From Adiantum capillus-veneris (Eukaryota > Streptophyta > Polypodiopsida > Polypodiales > Pteridaceae), in NCBI GenBank assembly GCA_014529385.2, contig CM043949.1, positions 143,291,858-143,355,857 on the forward strand: 64,000 bases of DNA, written 5' to 3'. Below the pieces are notes generated by a model that was not told the DNA's origin, did not search any database, and worked only from the letters and a program-made list of their open reading frames with translations. A program made the position numbers and the translations under genes. Below, one piece after another: positions 43,905 to 56,487 of the stretch. Position 1 is the first letter of the stretch; each line of letters begins with the position of its first letter.

Positions 43905-44262
43905 ACTGCTACACACACACACACACACACACACACTTGTCACAGCAGTTGACCATAACTACACACACACATACACACACTCACTTGGTCACATCGTTTG
44001 ACCTAGATAGCATCGATGGGGCTCGGATAATGTTCGGAATCACTATTTCTGGCCACAATATATGACTTCCAACTGGTTGCAATTGTTTTTGAGCTGTGGC
44101 TTTAGGGGATTTGTACCTTATGCTTTGCATATCAAATTACTACCTTAGGGCTGTGGTTGCTCTAGCACCTCATCTGGAGGGAGTTGTTGACTATCAATAT
44201 ATCATTCAAATTTATGAACTCGTGTGGATAAACTGAGTTGCTTCCTTATAAAAAATTTATAG
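43905..44262 (+). repeat. Tail repeat X, copy 1
   Basis: From the (CA)n-CTTGTCACAGCAGTTGACC start to TGAGTTGCTTCCTTATA. Closely matches 62373-62803 (AGCATCGATGGGGCTC, TATGACTTCCAACTGGTTGC, TAGCACCTCATCTGGAGGGA). In both places it follows the 3' end of a long repeat. Confidence 0.85.
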
Positions 44263-44701
44263 TCCTCTCGACCACTAGCCACGTGTAGATGTTGATTACT
44301 CTCTCCTACCAACAACTTACTATTTTTGCTCACCCTTGATCGGGATTCTAATCAACCCGTGTGCCCACCGTCTTGGCTCACCACATATGTAATCCCTCCT
44401 CGCAGGTTCTGCCCTCATAACCTTTGATTTGCCTCACTATACATCGATAAACTGCTGTCGCCCATATCTGCTCAACCCACCCTTGGGTTTATTGAGCAAG
44501 GCTTTCTTGCTTTTTTTCTCCTCAGTCCCTGTCTCACAGACAGTTTGATTTAGTAATTGTATTATCTGTAAGTCTCGCTCCTGGCTTCCCTTGTATATTC
44601 TACCTTCGCAAGTTCGGAACTGTATCATTGCCCTCTGCATCGGCCCATGCGTGTGTGTGGCTCTCACAGTTTGCTTCACACACCCACTCACCCACACAGA
44701 A

Positions 44702-44703
<2 letters not shown>
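44263..44703. other. Unassigned spacer between tail repeat X and (CA)n
   Basis: No similarity to other parts of the window was noticed. It could be the 3' end of another element body. No supported ORF. Confidence 0.4.

Positions 44704-44776
<73 letters not shown>
44704..44776. repeat. (CA)n tract at the left edge of direct repeat R1
   Basis: About 36 CA units directly abutting CTTGTATACT. The equivalent tract at 59798-59867 abuts R2. Confidence 0.97.
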
Positions 44777-44780
<4 letters not shown>

Positions 44781-47029
44781 TATACTGTTCATTAGTTATA
44801 TTTGTTAAAAAAAAACTTCCAAAAAGAAAAACAAACACCCCCCCCCCCCTTTCCCTTTTTTAAGGCTCCTTCTGCCTGGACCATACTAGGTCTAAAACTT
44901 AAGAAATTGATTTTTTATTTGGACCACTACTACCGGGGGCTAAACCCTTGATTGAATGATGATGCTCTGTCGAGCGTGATCAATGTCTACTGCTCTCAGG
45001 GAGTAGTGAAGGCGACCTTCCTCCCCCTGACTGTCGATCCCCATTGAAAGCCATAGGCGTGCTGCTCGATGCTATATCTCACACTCATGGTGGAGCGTGG
45101 CCTTCCTCTCTCGATACCGTGACATTGCACACGGGCAAGACTTGCCTCCTCCTGCTATAAAAACAGGTGAGGGCGCATCTCTGCCCCTCACTTGGCTATT
45201 GTGGGTGTGTTGAGTTATTTTGTGAAACACCTCCTGTCTGCTTTCTACTACCAAGGAGAATGGAGCTCTCCTCGGAGGTGACTCAAGTGTTCAATCCTAC
45301 CTCTGCTGAGTTTACTGTTTTACTGCACTATTTATGCACATACTAAAGGTTTTAGAAGGAAGGTAGTCCTACCTTTTGCTTGTTAAAAGCACGCATACTG
45401 TGTAGGTTTTTTGGCTATGGTATTCTTGCAAAAAGTGTGCAAATGGTATTTTCTGTTGATATTTTTTCAAAGGGCTTGATATGGTAAACTTAGGAATGGT
45501 GCATCCCTGCCTTGTATAAAAACTGCTCCTGACCTCGAACTGGTTAGGTTGCCTTTGTGGCTTACTGTAGGCTATGTCGATTCTTGTAAATTGTTGCAGG
45601 TTCATATAGTTACGAGCTTGACTGGCTTTTTTTGCTAAAGCCTAGAAATTATGGCTGGCCGTGGGTTTCTTGTGCAAAAAAAATGTTTGTCTATGATTGT
45701 CTGCATAAAAAAATGGGGTTGGCCTCAGTACGATATAAAGGGCGCAGAGAATTGACCGCTGCAGTACTTCACCTCTACATAAAACTTTTTGTGCATGTAT
45801 GGCAGTATGTGTATGTGGGTACATGGTGGTGAGTATGATGGGTGGCTTGATGGCCGTTCAGGCTACAATTGGATATGTATTAAAACGCGGGCTGTTACTG
45901 TGTCCCGACTGTATAAATAGTGGCTACATGGGGTGATGGCCAATGGGCCACTTGGCTCTGACTCTGGCGAAAATAAATAGTTAGTTCTTGTCACTGTGGT
46001 TACTGGTTTTTTTCTAAGGAGATAAAGGTATCTAATTATCTGACAGGTTTCGAAAATAGTGGGTTCTTTTTCTGTGATTAACTGGTTGCTTATCATAATT
46101 GGGAGCTCATATTAGGCCGGACACTACAGACCGTGAAAACCTGGCATTTTGTGAAGGTAAGTATACAACAGCTCATTCTTTTGGCTTTGGAAATAGGCTA
46201 TGGTTGGTATGGCCGGACACTAATGTTCTTGAAAATCGATAATGAATTTTTGGATAAGAAGGTAAGTATATAGCCGAGGATGTTTTGGCTTGGGTATAGC
46301 TTCCAAGATTTTGGCAAAAAAATGATGAGGTTCCAAAAAAAAGGGGGGGGGGAGTCTTACTACTCTCTTAACTAGTTACATTGTTGTCTTATTGGTTGTA
46401 AAAAAATGAGGTAATCACCACCATCATCTATAACCTTTGGTTAACAAAAAGACGTTGGATTTTCGCATCTCTTTATCTAAAAAAGTACCTTTGGTACCAT
46501 GGGTTCTACTGATTGTAAAGGTAAGTATATGGTTGCTTCTTTATGCATAGCTACTAAGCGAAGGCTCTTGGTTTTACTCTTGATGAACTTCACCATAGTC
46601 TATAAAGTAGTATGAAAGACTGCTAACATACCAAATGAATAAACTAGCTTGTCTAAAGTAATTAAAACCTATAAGATGGACATGGATAACAATTGATATA
46701 GTCCACTGATACCTGTAAAACACATCCAAGGCTAACAGAATTGTTGTCTTGTTTGATGGATGCAGGTAAGGACTCTATCTTATCTTGGATGGCTTTCTTT
46801 TCTTTGGCAAGCAACCTTTCTGTAATGAATTACCACTGAGGAACGAGGAAGTTCTTTTACTTCTAGTTTTATTGAAAGAGGATCTCTTTCCTACAATCAT
46901 TGTACCTAAATAATTCTAATACTGAGTTATTTTTGTACATATCAGTTCATTTTTCCTTGGCCAGTTGTCTTTTGAATGTAAAAGTTCAATTATGTCTTAT
47001 TAGTTAAGATTTAAACAGCTACACACACA
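44777..47029 (+). repeat. Long direct repeat R1 (pseudo-LTR-like), 2.25 kb
   Basis: Nearly identical to 59868-62163. It starts CTTGTATACTGTTCATTAG after (CA)n and ends CAGCTACACACA. Contains TATAAAAA at 45156, an inverted repeat (45167-45191), a 28-codon ORF from 45260 (MELSSEVTQVFNPTSAEF) and three or four modules ending in AAGGTAAGTATA (46.15, 46.26, 46.52 kb). It is oriented directly, not inverted, with respect to R2, and flanks the RT-encoding body. This is the arrangement known as pseudo-LTRs in Penelope-like elements; that interpretation is inference. Confidence 0.9.
45156..45191 (+). promoter_or_regulatory. TATA box and inverted repeat in R1
   Basis: TATAAAAA (45156-45163), then GTGAGGG (45167-45173), an 11-base loop and CCCTCAC (45185-45191). 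The spacing places the predicted transcription start in or just after the right arm. Confidence 0.6.
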
Positions 47030-47323
47030 TCCTATACATAAGGTTTCTTCTTTTTGGGGGAAACCGGGATGCTGGACTAGGAAATTATCATAGGAATGGA
47101 GCTCTAAATTGGACCCATAATCGATAAATCCTTCATTGGTAGATTGGTGTTAGGTGGCCCCTTTTAGACTCTTTTTCTAGGTTCCCTGCTCACGGCTACC
47201 ATAGTCTTTGACTTTGCCGGTTGAAGGTTTGCAAGACCAAGTATACTTTACAATTTAGACACTTTTGCTAATCTTTATGTCACTTCTTTTTAGGACTGCT
47301 CATGTTATAGATTGAAAGCTCGC

Positions 47324-48852
47324 ATGAGCACTAATCACAACCCTGAGAATCATGCAAAGATTCTTGATCAGATTAAGCTTTACATTAAAAACCAAACACC
47401 AAAGAATGCCTTGGCTTCTAGAACTAGACCTTTCCTTGCTAGGAAAGCCAAATTATGTATTACATACTATGGCAAGAAAAAGTAAACCTGACCTCACTGT
47501 TTTTGCATACTCTTGCCTTATCTCAAGGATTGGAACTTACCTCGGAGCCCCTCTCTGTGGCCTCCTCTCTTGTCCTCAGATGTATAAGCAGTTTGGATGC
47601 TTCATAGCTTATTTATGATTCAGCTCTTGTCTCGGATAAAAAACTGTCTATCTTGCATATGTTGTCATTTAATGACTGGGTAAAAATTCTGGCTACATTG
47701 GACAAGGACTCCCTAGAAGGTGTTAACTTGTTGACCCAATATATTGCCCAACTTCCTGTCCTTGCTACACAATATCAGCAAGAGCTTGCTCAGTTCTCCT
47801 CATCTGGAGCTGAGCTATCAAACTTCCTTAGGAAACTCTGTGGGCTTAACCCCTCGTTTGTCTGCACCCCAAATACCCCCTCCATCCCTCCAACTGGTGG
47901 AATATTCTGTAGAGATAGTGCAACACTAGAAGCAGTAAAAGAATTCCAAAATAATCTTTGTTCACTCAATGATGTTAACCTCCTGCAGATGGTACCAAAA
48001 ATCTCTAAAGTGTTCCCTGTCTTACCAATAAGACAAATAGAAATTCAATCTCTTGGAGTTGACCATCAATTGTGGGTTCTGCCGAACAAAGCTTTCCTAG
48101 CCCCTATTCTTCGTGAAACCTGGGTGTACTTGGCCAATCTCCCTGCCTCAACAATGGAAGGCTGTAAACTCAAGATTCTGAAAGGTGGGCAGTTCCTGGA
48201 CAAGGGAGAACTAATTAAAACACCCTTTAACCTTCACCTCATCGACCACTCCAAATGCCCCTCAAATGCTGGATTGTACATACGTACTAAAGGTAGTATG
48301 GAATTTGCAAAAAGAAATCCTGATTTCTACACAGAGTCTATCTAGAATATCTTTTGTCCCTATGTGAAATGTGCTTGCAGATTTCTTGACCCCAAAGCTA
48401 CCTCTGAATCAAGCATCATGTGGTTTGATCATACAATATGGCTTATCCTCAACCATTTGGATCTGCTATTCCGAGAGAAACCAGTCGAATTTCATCTATC
48501 CGTCATCTGCTCTTGGCTTGGTGGACAGGCTAAGCAAATTGTGATTGCACAAATTGCCTTTAATATCTTCCGTGGTCTTATGCATGATATTCTGAAAGAG
48601 CTTAAAGCAGATGAGCCCGGTATATACCTCACCACTTATGATAACTTTAAAGGGGTCAAATTCATCACTAATGTGCTTAAACCTTGTATTGAAGATGATG
48701 ATTCTCCTGCTCTAAAAAGAGCTAACTCTTTGGCTACTCCCAACTCCTTCACCTCATTTTTTACGCCTAGCTCCTCATCTAATCGAGCAAAATCTCGTAG
48801 TGCTACAAGAGGGAGAGGTAGATTCCCTGCAATCAAGAAATCTAACCCATGA
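47324..48852 (+). pseudogene. N-terminal half of the retroelement protein (unknown domain)
   Basis: Starts MSTNHNPENHAKILDQIKLY, frameshifts near 47,478, then reads LALSQGLELTSEPLSVASSL and on through 47653-48345 (SFNDWVKILATLDKDSLEG, GAELSNFLRKLCGLNPSF). After an in-frame TAG comes CACRFLDPKATSESSIMWFD and YLTTYDNFKGVKFITNVLKP. It ends in a Ser/Arg-rich basic tail (SRSATRGRGRFPAIKKSNP) that could bind nucleic acid. I do not recognise the domain; it precedes the RT in what appears to have been one polyprotein or two adjoining ORFs. Confidence 0.55.
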
Positions 48853-49556
48853 ATATATTGCAGGTCTCTACCAACGCATGTGGAAGAAGGATTCTCAACA
48901 AAAATGATTCGAATTATGGTGCTATTTACATACATTGTTTGTTTCACAATATCCTTCTCTATTGGATCTTACCAAAAAACCTTTTTTGTGAGTGCTTTGA
49001 CTTATTTTTTGGTAATCATAAACTGCTTGACATCATTCTCATAGGATGGAAATACCATCATCCTATAAAAGGATTAGTTTTAAATAATGACTTTCTTAGA
49101 CAAGAAACAATCCCTTACTGTACTTGCATTCAATTTACCTCATTCTGTAGAAATTTTGAAGGATTTAGTAACCATGTCTGTACTCAGGATCTTAGTATTA
49201 TCGATAATGTCACAATACGTAAATTACTAGCCAAAGGGCTCAATCAGATACCCAACTATCCAAAAAACCCTTACCTTGCTCTATCAGCTTTACTTAGCTG
49301 CCTCACTGACCTTGTCAGTGCTCTCCGACTGGAGATGACAGTCCTACCGGACTTAAAGGAATTAGTGAAGGAAGGCTTCCTTCATAAAATTTCTCTACTT
49401 CCTAGGAAATGGCTTTCTTATGATAGCTCTTGGATTACTCCTCAACTAGCTCTTGATTTTCAACTAATCTCAGATAAATGTCTTCTGGTCGGGCTTGACA
49501 AAAGTGCCAAGTGTCCTACTATTATGTGCAAATACCTTTCTTGGAAAGCCGCTCGG
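48849..49556 (+). pseudogene. Retroelement RT N-terminal region (Cys motif and DKA-like motif)
   Basis: Contains IPYCTCIQFTSFCRNFEGF, then VCTQDLSIIDNVTIRKLLAK, resembling the Cys-rich element and 'TGDL-II' block upstream of RT in this protein family. Then LPDLKELVKEGFLHKI and LLVGLDKSAKCPTIMCKYLS, like the 'vPaDKa-n-vv-C' block (RT1). It is cut by the chromovirus target site at 49552-49556 within WKAAR. Confidence 0.6.
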
Positions 49557-51134
49557 TGTCATAATAATCAATATCTAATTCTCCTAAATGATTTTCTCAT
49601 ATTAAACTGATCAGTTAATGTGGGGAAGTGCCAGGGGAGAAAAAGCTAGAATATTGGTTAAGCTAGCAGACCGGCCACAGTAGGGATCCAAAGGGGGGGC
49701 CATCTGCAAAATATCCATGTGCAACAATGGGCTAAAAAGACCCTAAGGTTTAGCCTATTAAGACTTCCAAAATGCTAAGGTTCCAAAATTCAAAGGTTGT
49801 GTCCAAAGGGTTAAAGCTTAGGGGGAATTGGATACTTTGTGTGCTCTCCAAAGTCAATGCATATCCCTACATGGGAGGGGGCGAGCCCTTCTTCTAGGGG
49901 ATGAGAGAGAAAGTCACACACACACACACAGAGGCTCCCTTTACACAAAGAGAATTAGGGACACATGTCGGCTCCCTAGCCCAGATGCCCACAAGGTGTG
50001 CCCAATTCCTATTGGATGACCCTTGAAGTGGACCAATGAGAATTAGGCTAGAGTAAATTTAGCCTAATTAATTTTAAAACACTTAATAAAAAGAACCAAT
50101 GATAATTAAGTCTCCTGGATGATTATTGGACAGCCTGAGAAGGGGTCCAATAGGAATTGAGCAGCCCAATGGGCTACTTAATTCCTATTGGTCAGAATGG
50201 GAAAAGGTCCAATGGGGATTTAATTCATTTAAATCAATTAATTTTAATTGATTAAGCTCTCACAAAAGGGGAAAGGGGGACACATGTCAGAAGGCTATCA
50301 CTTATGCTGCTTAATAGCCATTGGTTGAGCTTGGCATTGTCCAATAGGGAGCCTGCAAGAGTAAATAGCACGGGGGCTCGCCCAAGAGAGAGAGGGGGAT
50401 GATTTTTGCAAGGCATTATCACACACACACTCACACAATCTCATGTGTGAAGAAAGAGAAGACTATCTCTTCCCAAGCTTTAATGGAGAGCTCATCACCT
50501 ACTCCAAGCTTGTGAGATAGAAGCCTACATCAATACTCTCTTGGCATGTGGATGCAAATCCAACCAAGAGCCAAGCTTCAAAGCATGCTCATCTCCTCTA
50601 CCAAGCTAATTACTAAGCTAAGCTATGCTAATATGAGTGATTATGTGAGGAGATATACATCTTTCTTGTAAGATACTCCTTCTTCCTCTCAATCTACTCT
50701 CATACCCTGCTAGCTCTCACCATCTTCGAAGGTGTGTGAGGTCTTGGGTCTGAGAACGGGGATAATTAAAGTTGTGTTTGCTAAGTGTTTTGCTTAGTGC
50801 ATGAAGCTTTCATCTTCATTGCACTAGCTAGTCTTGAAGGAACACAAAGAATTGTATTGTACAATGTCTCTCTTGATGGGAGAACCCATAATACAAAGCC
50901 TTTTGGAGGGGGGACCGGCTCCATGCAAATCCGGTCCTCAACTGTTGTCAATAGCTTAATTTCTCTCTCTTTTGAAAGTATTGTTGATGCTATCTAACTA
51001 GGTGTTATGTTTTTTGTTGCTCTCTCCACCCAAGCACTCTTGTAATTCTCATCAGGAATCTATTCTAATGAAATGCCCACTATGTTCATGCTAATTTCCG
51101 CTACACATAAGTTATTAGGCCATTACATGTTACA
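49557..51134 (+). repeat. 5' LTR of the 49.6-58.5 kb chromovirus
   Basis: 1578 bp. Differs from the 3' LTR mainly by CA-repeat length and by lacking a 24-bp duplication (GGGAAACTAGGGATCCAAAG region, near 56,980) found in the 3' copy. Confidence 0.96.
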
Positions 51135-51135
51135 T

Positions 51136-51147
51136 TGGTATCAGAGC
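51136..51147 (+). other. Primer-binding site
   Basis: TGGTATCAGAGC, complementary to initiator tRNA-Met, one base after the LTR. Confidence 0.93.
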
Positions 51148-51550
51148 ACAAGGTTTCTCTTTTCTTGCTCAAGAAGGGAGGTCCTCAAGCTAGCTACAAA
51201 TGGTTGGTATTATTAATTGCCTGTGAGTAAGTAGAATAGGGATTTTCAGCCTTTCAGTGCGCTTGCCTTTGTGCAGTTAACGGGGCATCACCGTCAAGAG
51301 CTATTGTCTTAATAGTGGAGTCCTACGGGGCTTGCCTACGGCTTAACCACTATTGAGCTATTAGAAGCTTGACAGGAGCCGGTGCTATTTTGGTGTCGAA
51401 AGACCCTCTCTTCTATTCCTTGCAATTAATGGTATTCGAGCCGCGGGTACAGTAGCTTGAGTGCTTTTTCTAAAGGGGTAAAGAGGAGTAGCAACTAGGG
51501 CTTGAAGTGCCAAAGTACACCTAAAAAGTTTACACCTAAACGTTGTTAGA

Positions 51551-53327
51551 ATGGCTGACAATAGTAAAGAGAGTGAAATTAATGTTGATAACTTTTATTT
51601 TGCTAATGAGCGAGCTACTAATGATGCTCCGATGCTTGTTAACTATCTTGTTTCTAGGCTTCAACAAGCCATGGGCAATCCATCTCTCCAAAGTGAAGTG
51701 CAACGGCAGCTCCGTGCTCACGGGATTCTCCAAGCTCATCACCATGACGAGAGAACACCTAGGAAGCCTCCTTGTGAGACTACCAAAAGAGGTCTCTCTC
51801 CGATTCGGGAAGAAGAAGAGAATCCATACGAAGGGCTCAAGAATTTACTTCTTGATGATGCATCTCCTTCCCAAAGGAGAACTCAAGAGCCTCCACCGAA
51901 GGAACGAGAAATAAGCGAGTCTCCCGCCACCTCGGCGGAGATGGCTCCACGAAGACGGCGGGCTAAACGCTCTCCATCACCACCAAAGCGGAGAAGATCA
52001 TCATACTCTTCTCCATGCCATAATTCAAAGAGGGATGATAAAAATCAAGAGAAGAAAAAGGCAAGAAAGAGGACACCCTCTTCTCCATCTTCTTTATCCT
52101 CTTCCTCTTATGAAAGCTATGGTGAAGATGACGAAGATCAAGACAAGAAAAAGGCGAGAAAGAGGTCACCCTCTGGCTCCATCTTCTTCAAATTCTTCAC
52201 CTTCTGAAGAAAGTGATGGTGCAACCTTTGAACCATCAAAAAGAAGAGGCCATAGGAAATCCTATGCCGCATGGAAGAGGTCGTCCAAGCTGAAGAAATT
52301 CAAAGAGGGAGGGAAGAGCATCTCTTTCCTTACCTATGATGGCACCTTTGGTGCTACGAACAAAGTCTTGGCCTTTATCCAGCAATTCGATACGGCGTTT
52401 GGAGATGAGGGCTTCACGGAGTCCTCTAAGCTACGCCATGTAGCTATGCACTTTCAAAAGTCCGCCAGACAATGGTGGTCTAGCCTACGAGCCAACGGTG
52501 AAGCTCCACGAACATGGAAAGCTTTAAGAGCTTCCATTATGAAGCAGTTTTTGGCCACCAATGCCAAAGACAAAGTACTCACCGAATGGCGAAGGTTAAA
52601 GCTCTCTCCCAATGAATCCATCCACAAATATGTAGACAAGTTTTGGGACCTACAACTCAAAGCCACTGTCTTCAAAAATTTGGATTTTGGAGAGCAAAAG
52701 CAACAATTTTGTGCGGGCTTAACCGAAGAAATGACGGAGTATGTCAACTCCCAAAGGCCACGTACCATATCGGCGGTAATACACCACACTATGGTGGCCT
52801 CACGAATAAATTTCCAAACGGGGGCTAAAAGAAATAATAAGCCCCCGGAAAAAAAAGGTTCCAATGAGCCTAAGGGGAAGGACAATGTCCAAAAGTCTCC
52901 TAAGGGCAACCCCAACAAAGCTAAAGAGAAGGGAGTTTACAAAGGTAAGAAAAAACTCTCTCCTGAAGAGCTTGAGCGTTATCGCAAGGATAACCGGTGT
53001 TTCAAGTGCGGCGAACAAGGGCATGCGTACCGCGCTTGTCCCCAAAAGAACAACCGCCAAGATCCTCCTAGAGCTTCCTTGGTTGAAATCCAAGAGGAGG
53101 AGACTCACCAAACTCACCACAAAGGATCTTCTCTATGCCATGCTTGGGGAAAGGTAAGAGAACATGATGCTTTTATTCTCTTTGACCCTGGTTCTACTCA
53201 CAATTTTATATCTATGGAGTTAGCCACCAAGCTAGGCATACAATCCTACGAGATGGGAGATGTCCTACCCGCAGACAGTGCCTTCAAGGGGCAAGAAGCT
53301 TCAGTCACTCCCTTAATGGGAAATTGA
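51551..53327 (+). pseudogene. Chromovirus gag and protease start (frameshifted)
   Basis: MADNSKESEINVDNFYFANE opens in one frame to 52207 and continues in the next frame from about 52170. An Arg/Lys/Ser-rich segment has two near-identical modules ([26 protein letters not shown]). Then comes the gag core (FIQQFDTAFGDEGF, SARQWWSSLRANGEAP), the zinc knuckle CFKCGEQGHAYRAC and the protease active site LFDPGSTHNFIS. The frame ends at TGA just after SVTPLMGN. Confidence 0.92.
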
Positions 53328-53554
53328 GGCTTCATGTCCAAGGCTATGTGGACAAAGAGGACTTCTTTATCTCTCCTCTCAAGCATGAGGATGTAATCCT
53401 AGGGGCACCATGGTTTGACCGCCTGGCTGCCGATGTTAAATTTCCTGAAAGGAGAATCTCCTTTAAGTTCAGGGAAAAAGACATGTATATAGATGCTAAG
53501 GAAATGGGTAACACTATCCCATTGTACATACACCAGCTTTCAACAAGTCAATAA
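53324..53554 (+). pseudogene. Chromovirus protease C-terminal part
   Basis: RLHVQGYVDKEDFFISPLKH, then EDVILGAPWFDRL (retropepsin C-terminal block). It is offset in frame from both gag and RT. Confidence 0.85.
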
Positions 53555-53568
53555 AGAGCTCTATTTCC

Positions 53569-54324
53569 GTGTACATGATTTTTGTTAAAGATTCTCAAAA
53601 TGAACCTAATGCTTTAGCAAAAGAAAATAAAAGCAACCAAAAGGAATTAGAGTTATCCAATTTTCTCAAGGGGTTTCAAGATGTTTTTATTGACGACATC
53701 CCTTGTGAGCTACCTCCTAAACGAGGTAATGATGACCATGCAATTGAACTTCTTCCAGGAAGTTCACCGCCTAACAAACCTCCTTATAGAGTTTCTCAAG
53801 CTCAACAAGAGGAGATTATGCGGCAAGTGCATGAGTTAGTTGAGAAGGGCATGGTTAGGCCTAGCTCATCTCCATTTTGCTCACCTGTGCTATTAGTGCA
53901 AAAGAAAGACGGCACATATCGTATGTGTGTCGACTATAGAGCACTAAATAGGATCACTATCAAGAATAGGTTTCCCGTTCCACGGGTAGAAGACCTATTT
54001 GATAAGCTACAAGAATCGACCTACTTCAGTAGGATTGACCTAAAAAGTGGCTATCATCAAATAAGGATAGTTGATCAAGACATTGTAAAGATCGCATTTC
54101 ACACCACATTTGGTCTTTACGAATACATTGTCATGCCTTTTGGCTTGACCAATGCACCAGCCACATTCAACCGCTTGATGGAGAAGCTGTTTAGGCCTCA
54201 TCGAACCTTCACTGGAGTGTTCTTTGATGATATTATCATCTACTCTAATTCATTAGACGAACACAAGCAACACCTCCAGGTAATATTTCAAGTTTTAAGA
54301 GCGAATAAACTTTATGTTAATTGA
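53569..54324 (+). pseudogene. Chromovirus reverse transcriptase
   Basis: Contains [68 protein letters not shown] and VFFDDIIIYSNS (FDD catalytic box). It ends at TGA 54322-54324 after NKLYVN, where related elements have Trp; the same frame continues KKSEFFLQ. Confidence 0.95.
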
Positions 54325-55863
54325 AAGAAAAGTGAATTTTTCTTGCAAGAGATTCAGTATTTAGGTCACATTATCTCTCAAGATGGCATCCAAATGGATC
54401 CATCAAAGTTAGAGGTAATGAAAGGATGGCCTAAACCAAGGAATCTTTATGAACTAAGAAGCTTTATAGGTATGTGTGCATACTATAGACGCTTCATAGA
54501 AAAGTTCTCACAAATTGCGGGACCATTACATGACCTAACAAAGAAAAGTGTTAGGTATACATGGTCTGCTAAGGAGAACAATGCTTTCGAAAAGCTTATC
54601 TCTCAACCTGTGCTTACACTACCAGATCTCTCAAAACCATTTGAGGTCCAATGTGATGCTTGTGGTGATTGCCTTGGAGCTGTTTTGCTCCAAGAAGGGC
54701 ACGCCATAGGCTATGAGAGTCGAAGGCTCGACCCTGTTGAGCAAGCTCTAGGCATATACGAAAAGGAACTCCTTGCAGTTCTACATGCCTTAGACTCATG
54801 GAAGCACTATTTATTGGGGACTCCTTTCATTCTGCGAACGGATCACCAAAGTCTTAAGTACTTCATGACGCAGACCAAGCTCTCCGACAAACAAATGAGG
54901 TGGGAAAATTTCCTTTCGCAATTTCATTTTCATATTGCTCACATTGCTGGCAAGCATAATCAAGTAGCTGATGCACTCTCAAGACGACCGAGAGTGAATG
55001 AAGTTTCCATAGCAACTCACAATAATCTATCTTCAATGATAGATGAGTATGCTATTGATCCCGATTTTAGAGATGTGATTTCAGCCCTTGCATTATGGAA
55101 GAAAGAAGAACCATTTACTTTACAAGATGGTTATCTTCTCTATGGCAATAGACTATGTGTTACTAACTCACTACGCGAGAAAGTAATGTATGAATCTCAT
55201 GCTCCACCTTATGCGGGGCATAGAGGGGTTCAGTCTACCTTAAAGGGAATTGAAACATATTTCTATTGGCCTACCATGAAAGTGAACATACAAGAGTATG
55301 TTTCTAAATGTGTGGTATGCCAAAAGACAAAATTTGATAGAGGGAAGCAACTTGGATTGCTTCAGCCCTTGCCAATCCCTAATTCACCATGGGAGAGCAT
55401 ATCCATGGATTTTATCTTTGGATTGCCTAAGTCTATCCATGGGAATACGGGAATATGGACGATAGTAGACAAGTTCAGTAAACAAGCTCATTTTATACCT
55501 GTCAAAAAGACTATCAAAGCCCATCAAATGGCAAACCTCTTCATTTCACAAATTTTCAAGTACCATGGCTTGCCAATGTCCATAGTGTCGGATAGAGATC
55601 CTAGAATGACCAGTAATTTCTGGAAGGGTCTCTTTGAGAATTTAGGGACAAGGATAAACTTCTCTTCGGCCTATCATCCACAAACGGATGGCCAAAGTGA
55701 AATAGCTAACCTAACAATTCTCGATCTACTAAAAGCCTATGTAACGGAAGTAGATCAAAGATCCCAATGGGAGAAGTACTTACCCTTAGTGGAGTATGCT
55801 TACAATAACAATGTACATACTTCCACAAGAAAAGCACCTTTCGAGGTAATTGAGGGAAGATAA
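54325..55863 (+). pseudogene. Chromovirus RT end, RNase H and integrase
   Basis: Same frame as RT. Blocks are IQYLGHIISQDGI, SFIGMCAYYRRFIEKFSQIA, RNase H FEVQCDACGDCLGAVL with YEKELLAVLHALDSW and RTDHQSLKYF, then the H2C2 finger (SHAPPYAGHRG to CVVCQKTKF). The integrase triad is ISMDFIFGLP, VSDRDPRMTSNFW and DGQSEIANL. A TAA at 55861-55863 interrupts before the C-terminal part. Confidence 0.95.
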
Positions 55864-56487
55864 AAAAGTCCCTTGCTACTTAAGGTACATGGGAAGATCT
55901 TCGCTGCAGATGAGTATAGCCGAGACCTACAAGAATCTTTTCAAAATATTAAGGATGCTATCTCTATCTCACAGCAAAGGCAAAAGGCTGCTGCTGACAA
56001 GCACAGAAGAGCCCAAGCCTTTAAAGAAAATGATTGGGTCTTATTAAAGTTTCCCAAGGCTCGATTAAGGCACATGACGGGCAAGAATCCTACGGGCCAC
56101 CAAAAGTACTATGCTAAACTAGCAAAAAGGTACTATGGTCCCTTTCAGATTCTTAGGCCAATCAATGAGATGGCCTATCAACTCAAGTTACCCAATCATT
56201 GGCTCATACACAATGCTTTCCATGTGAGCCTATTAAAGCCTTACAAAGGAGAGCCACCTCAAGAACCAACTATTGAAGACCCATTGGAGATCGAGGACCA
56301 AGAGGAGGTGCTGCAGCCCGAGTCCATTCTCCGACATGAAGACAAGGTATTAAGAGGCGGTAAGACTATCCGACGATATCTTATTAAGTTTAAGAATTAT
56401 CCATTTGAAGATGCTAGATGGATGCAAGGCATAAAATTAAAGGATAACCTAAACCTTGTCAATGCTTACAATGCTTCCCAAGAGTAA
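55864..56487 (+). pseudogene. Chromovirus integrase C-terminus with chromodomain
   Basis: In frame after the TAA. Contains KRYYGPFQILRPINEMAYQL, HNAFHVSLLKPYKGEPPQEP, then a chromodomain (LQPESILRHEDKVLRGGKTI, RYLIKFKNYPFEDARWMQG). Typical end of a plant chromovirus pol. Confidence 0.93.

Noticed and set aside
44930-45020. Possible hammerhead ribozyme in direct repeat R1 (hairpins GCTC-TGTC-GAGC and CTACT...AGTAG), expected for some Penelope-like elements
   Set aside because: The invariant CUGANGA and GAAA core bases could not be placed around the stems by eye; a covariance-model search would be decisive.
48816-48864. Short intron explaining the frame change near 48,850
   Set aside because: GT...TTGCAG is present but the intron would be only ~49 bp, and the spliced frame does not join the downstream open frame; a frameshift is simpler.
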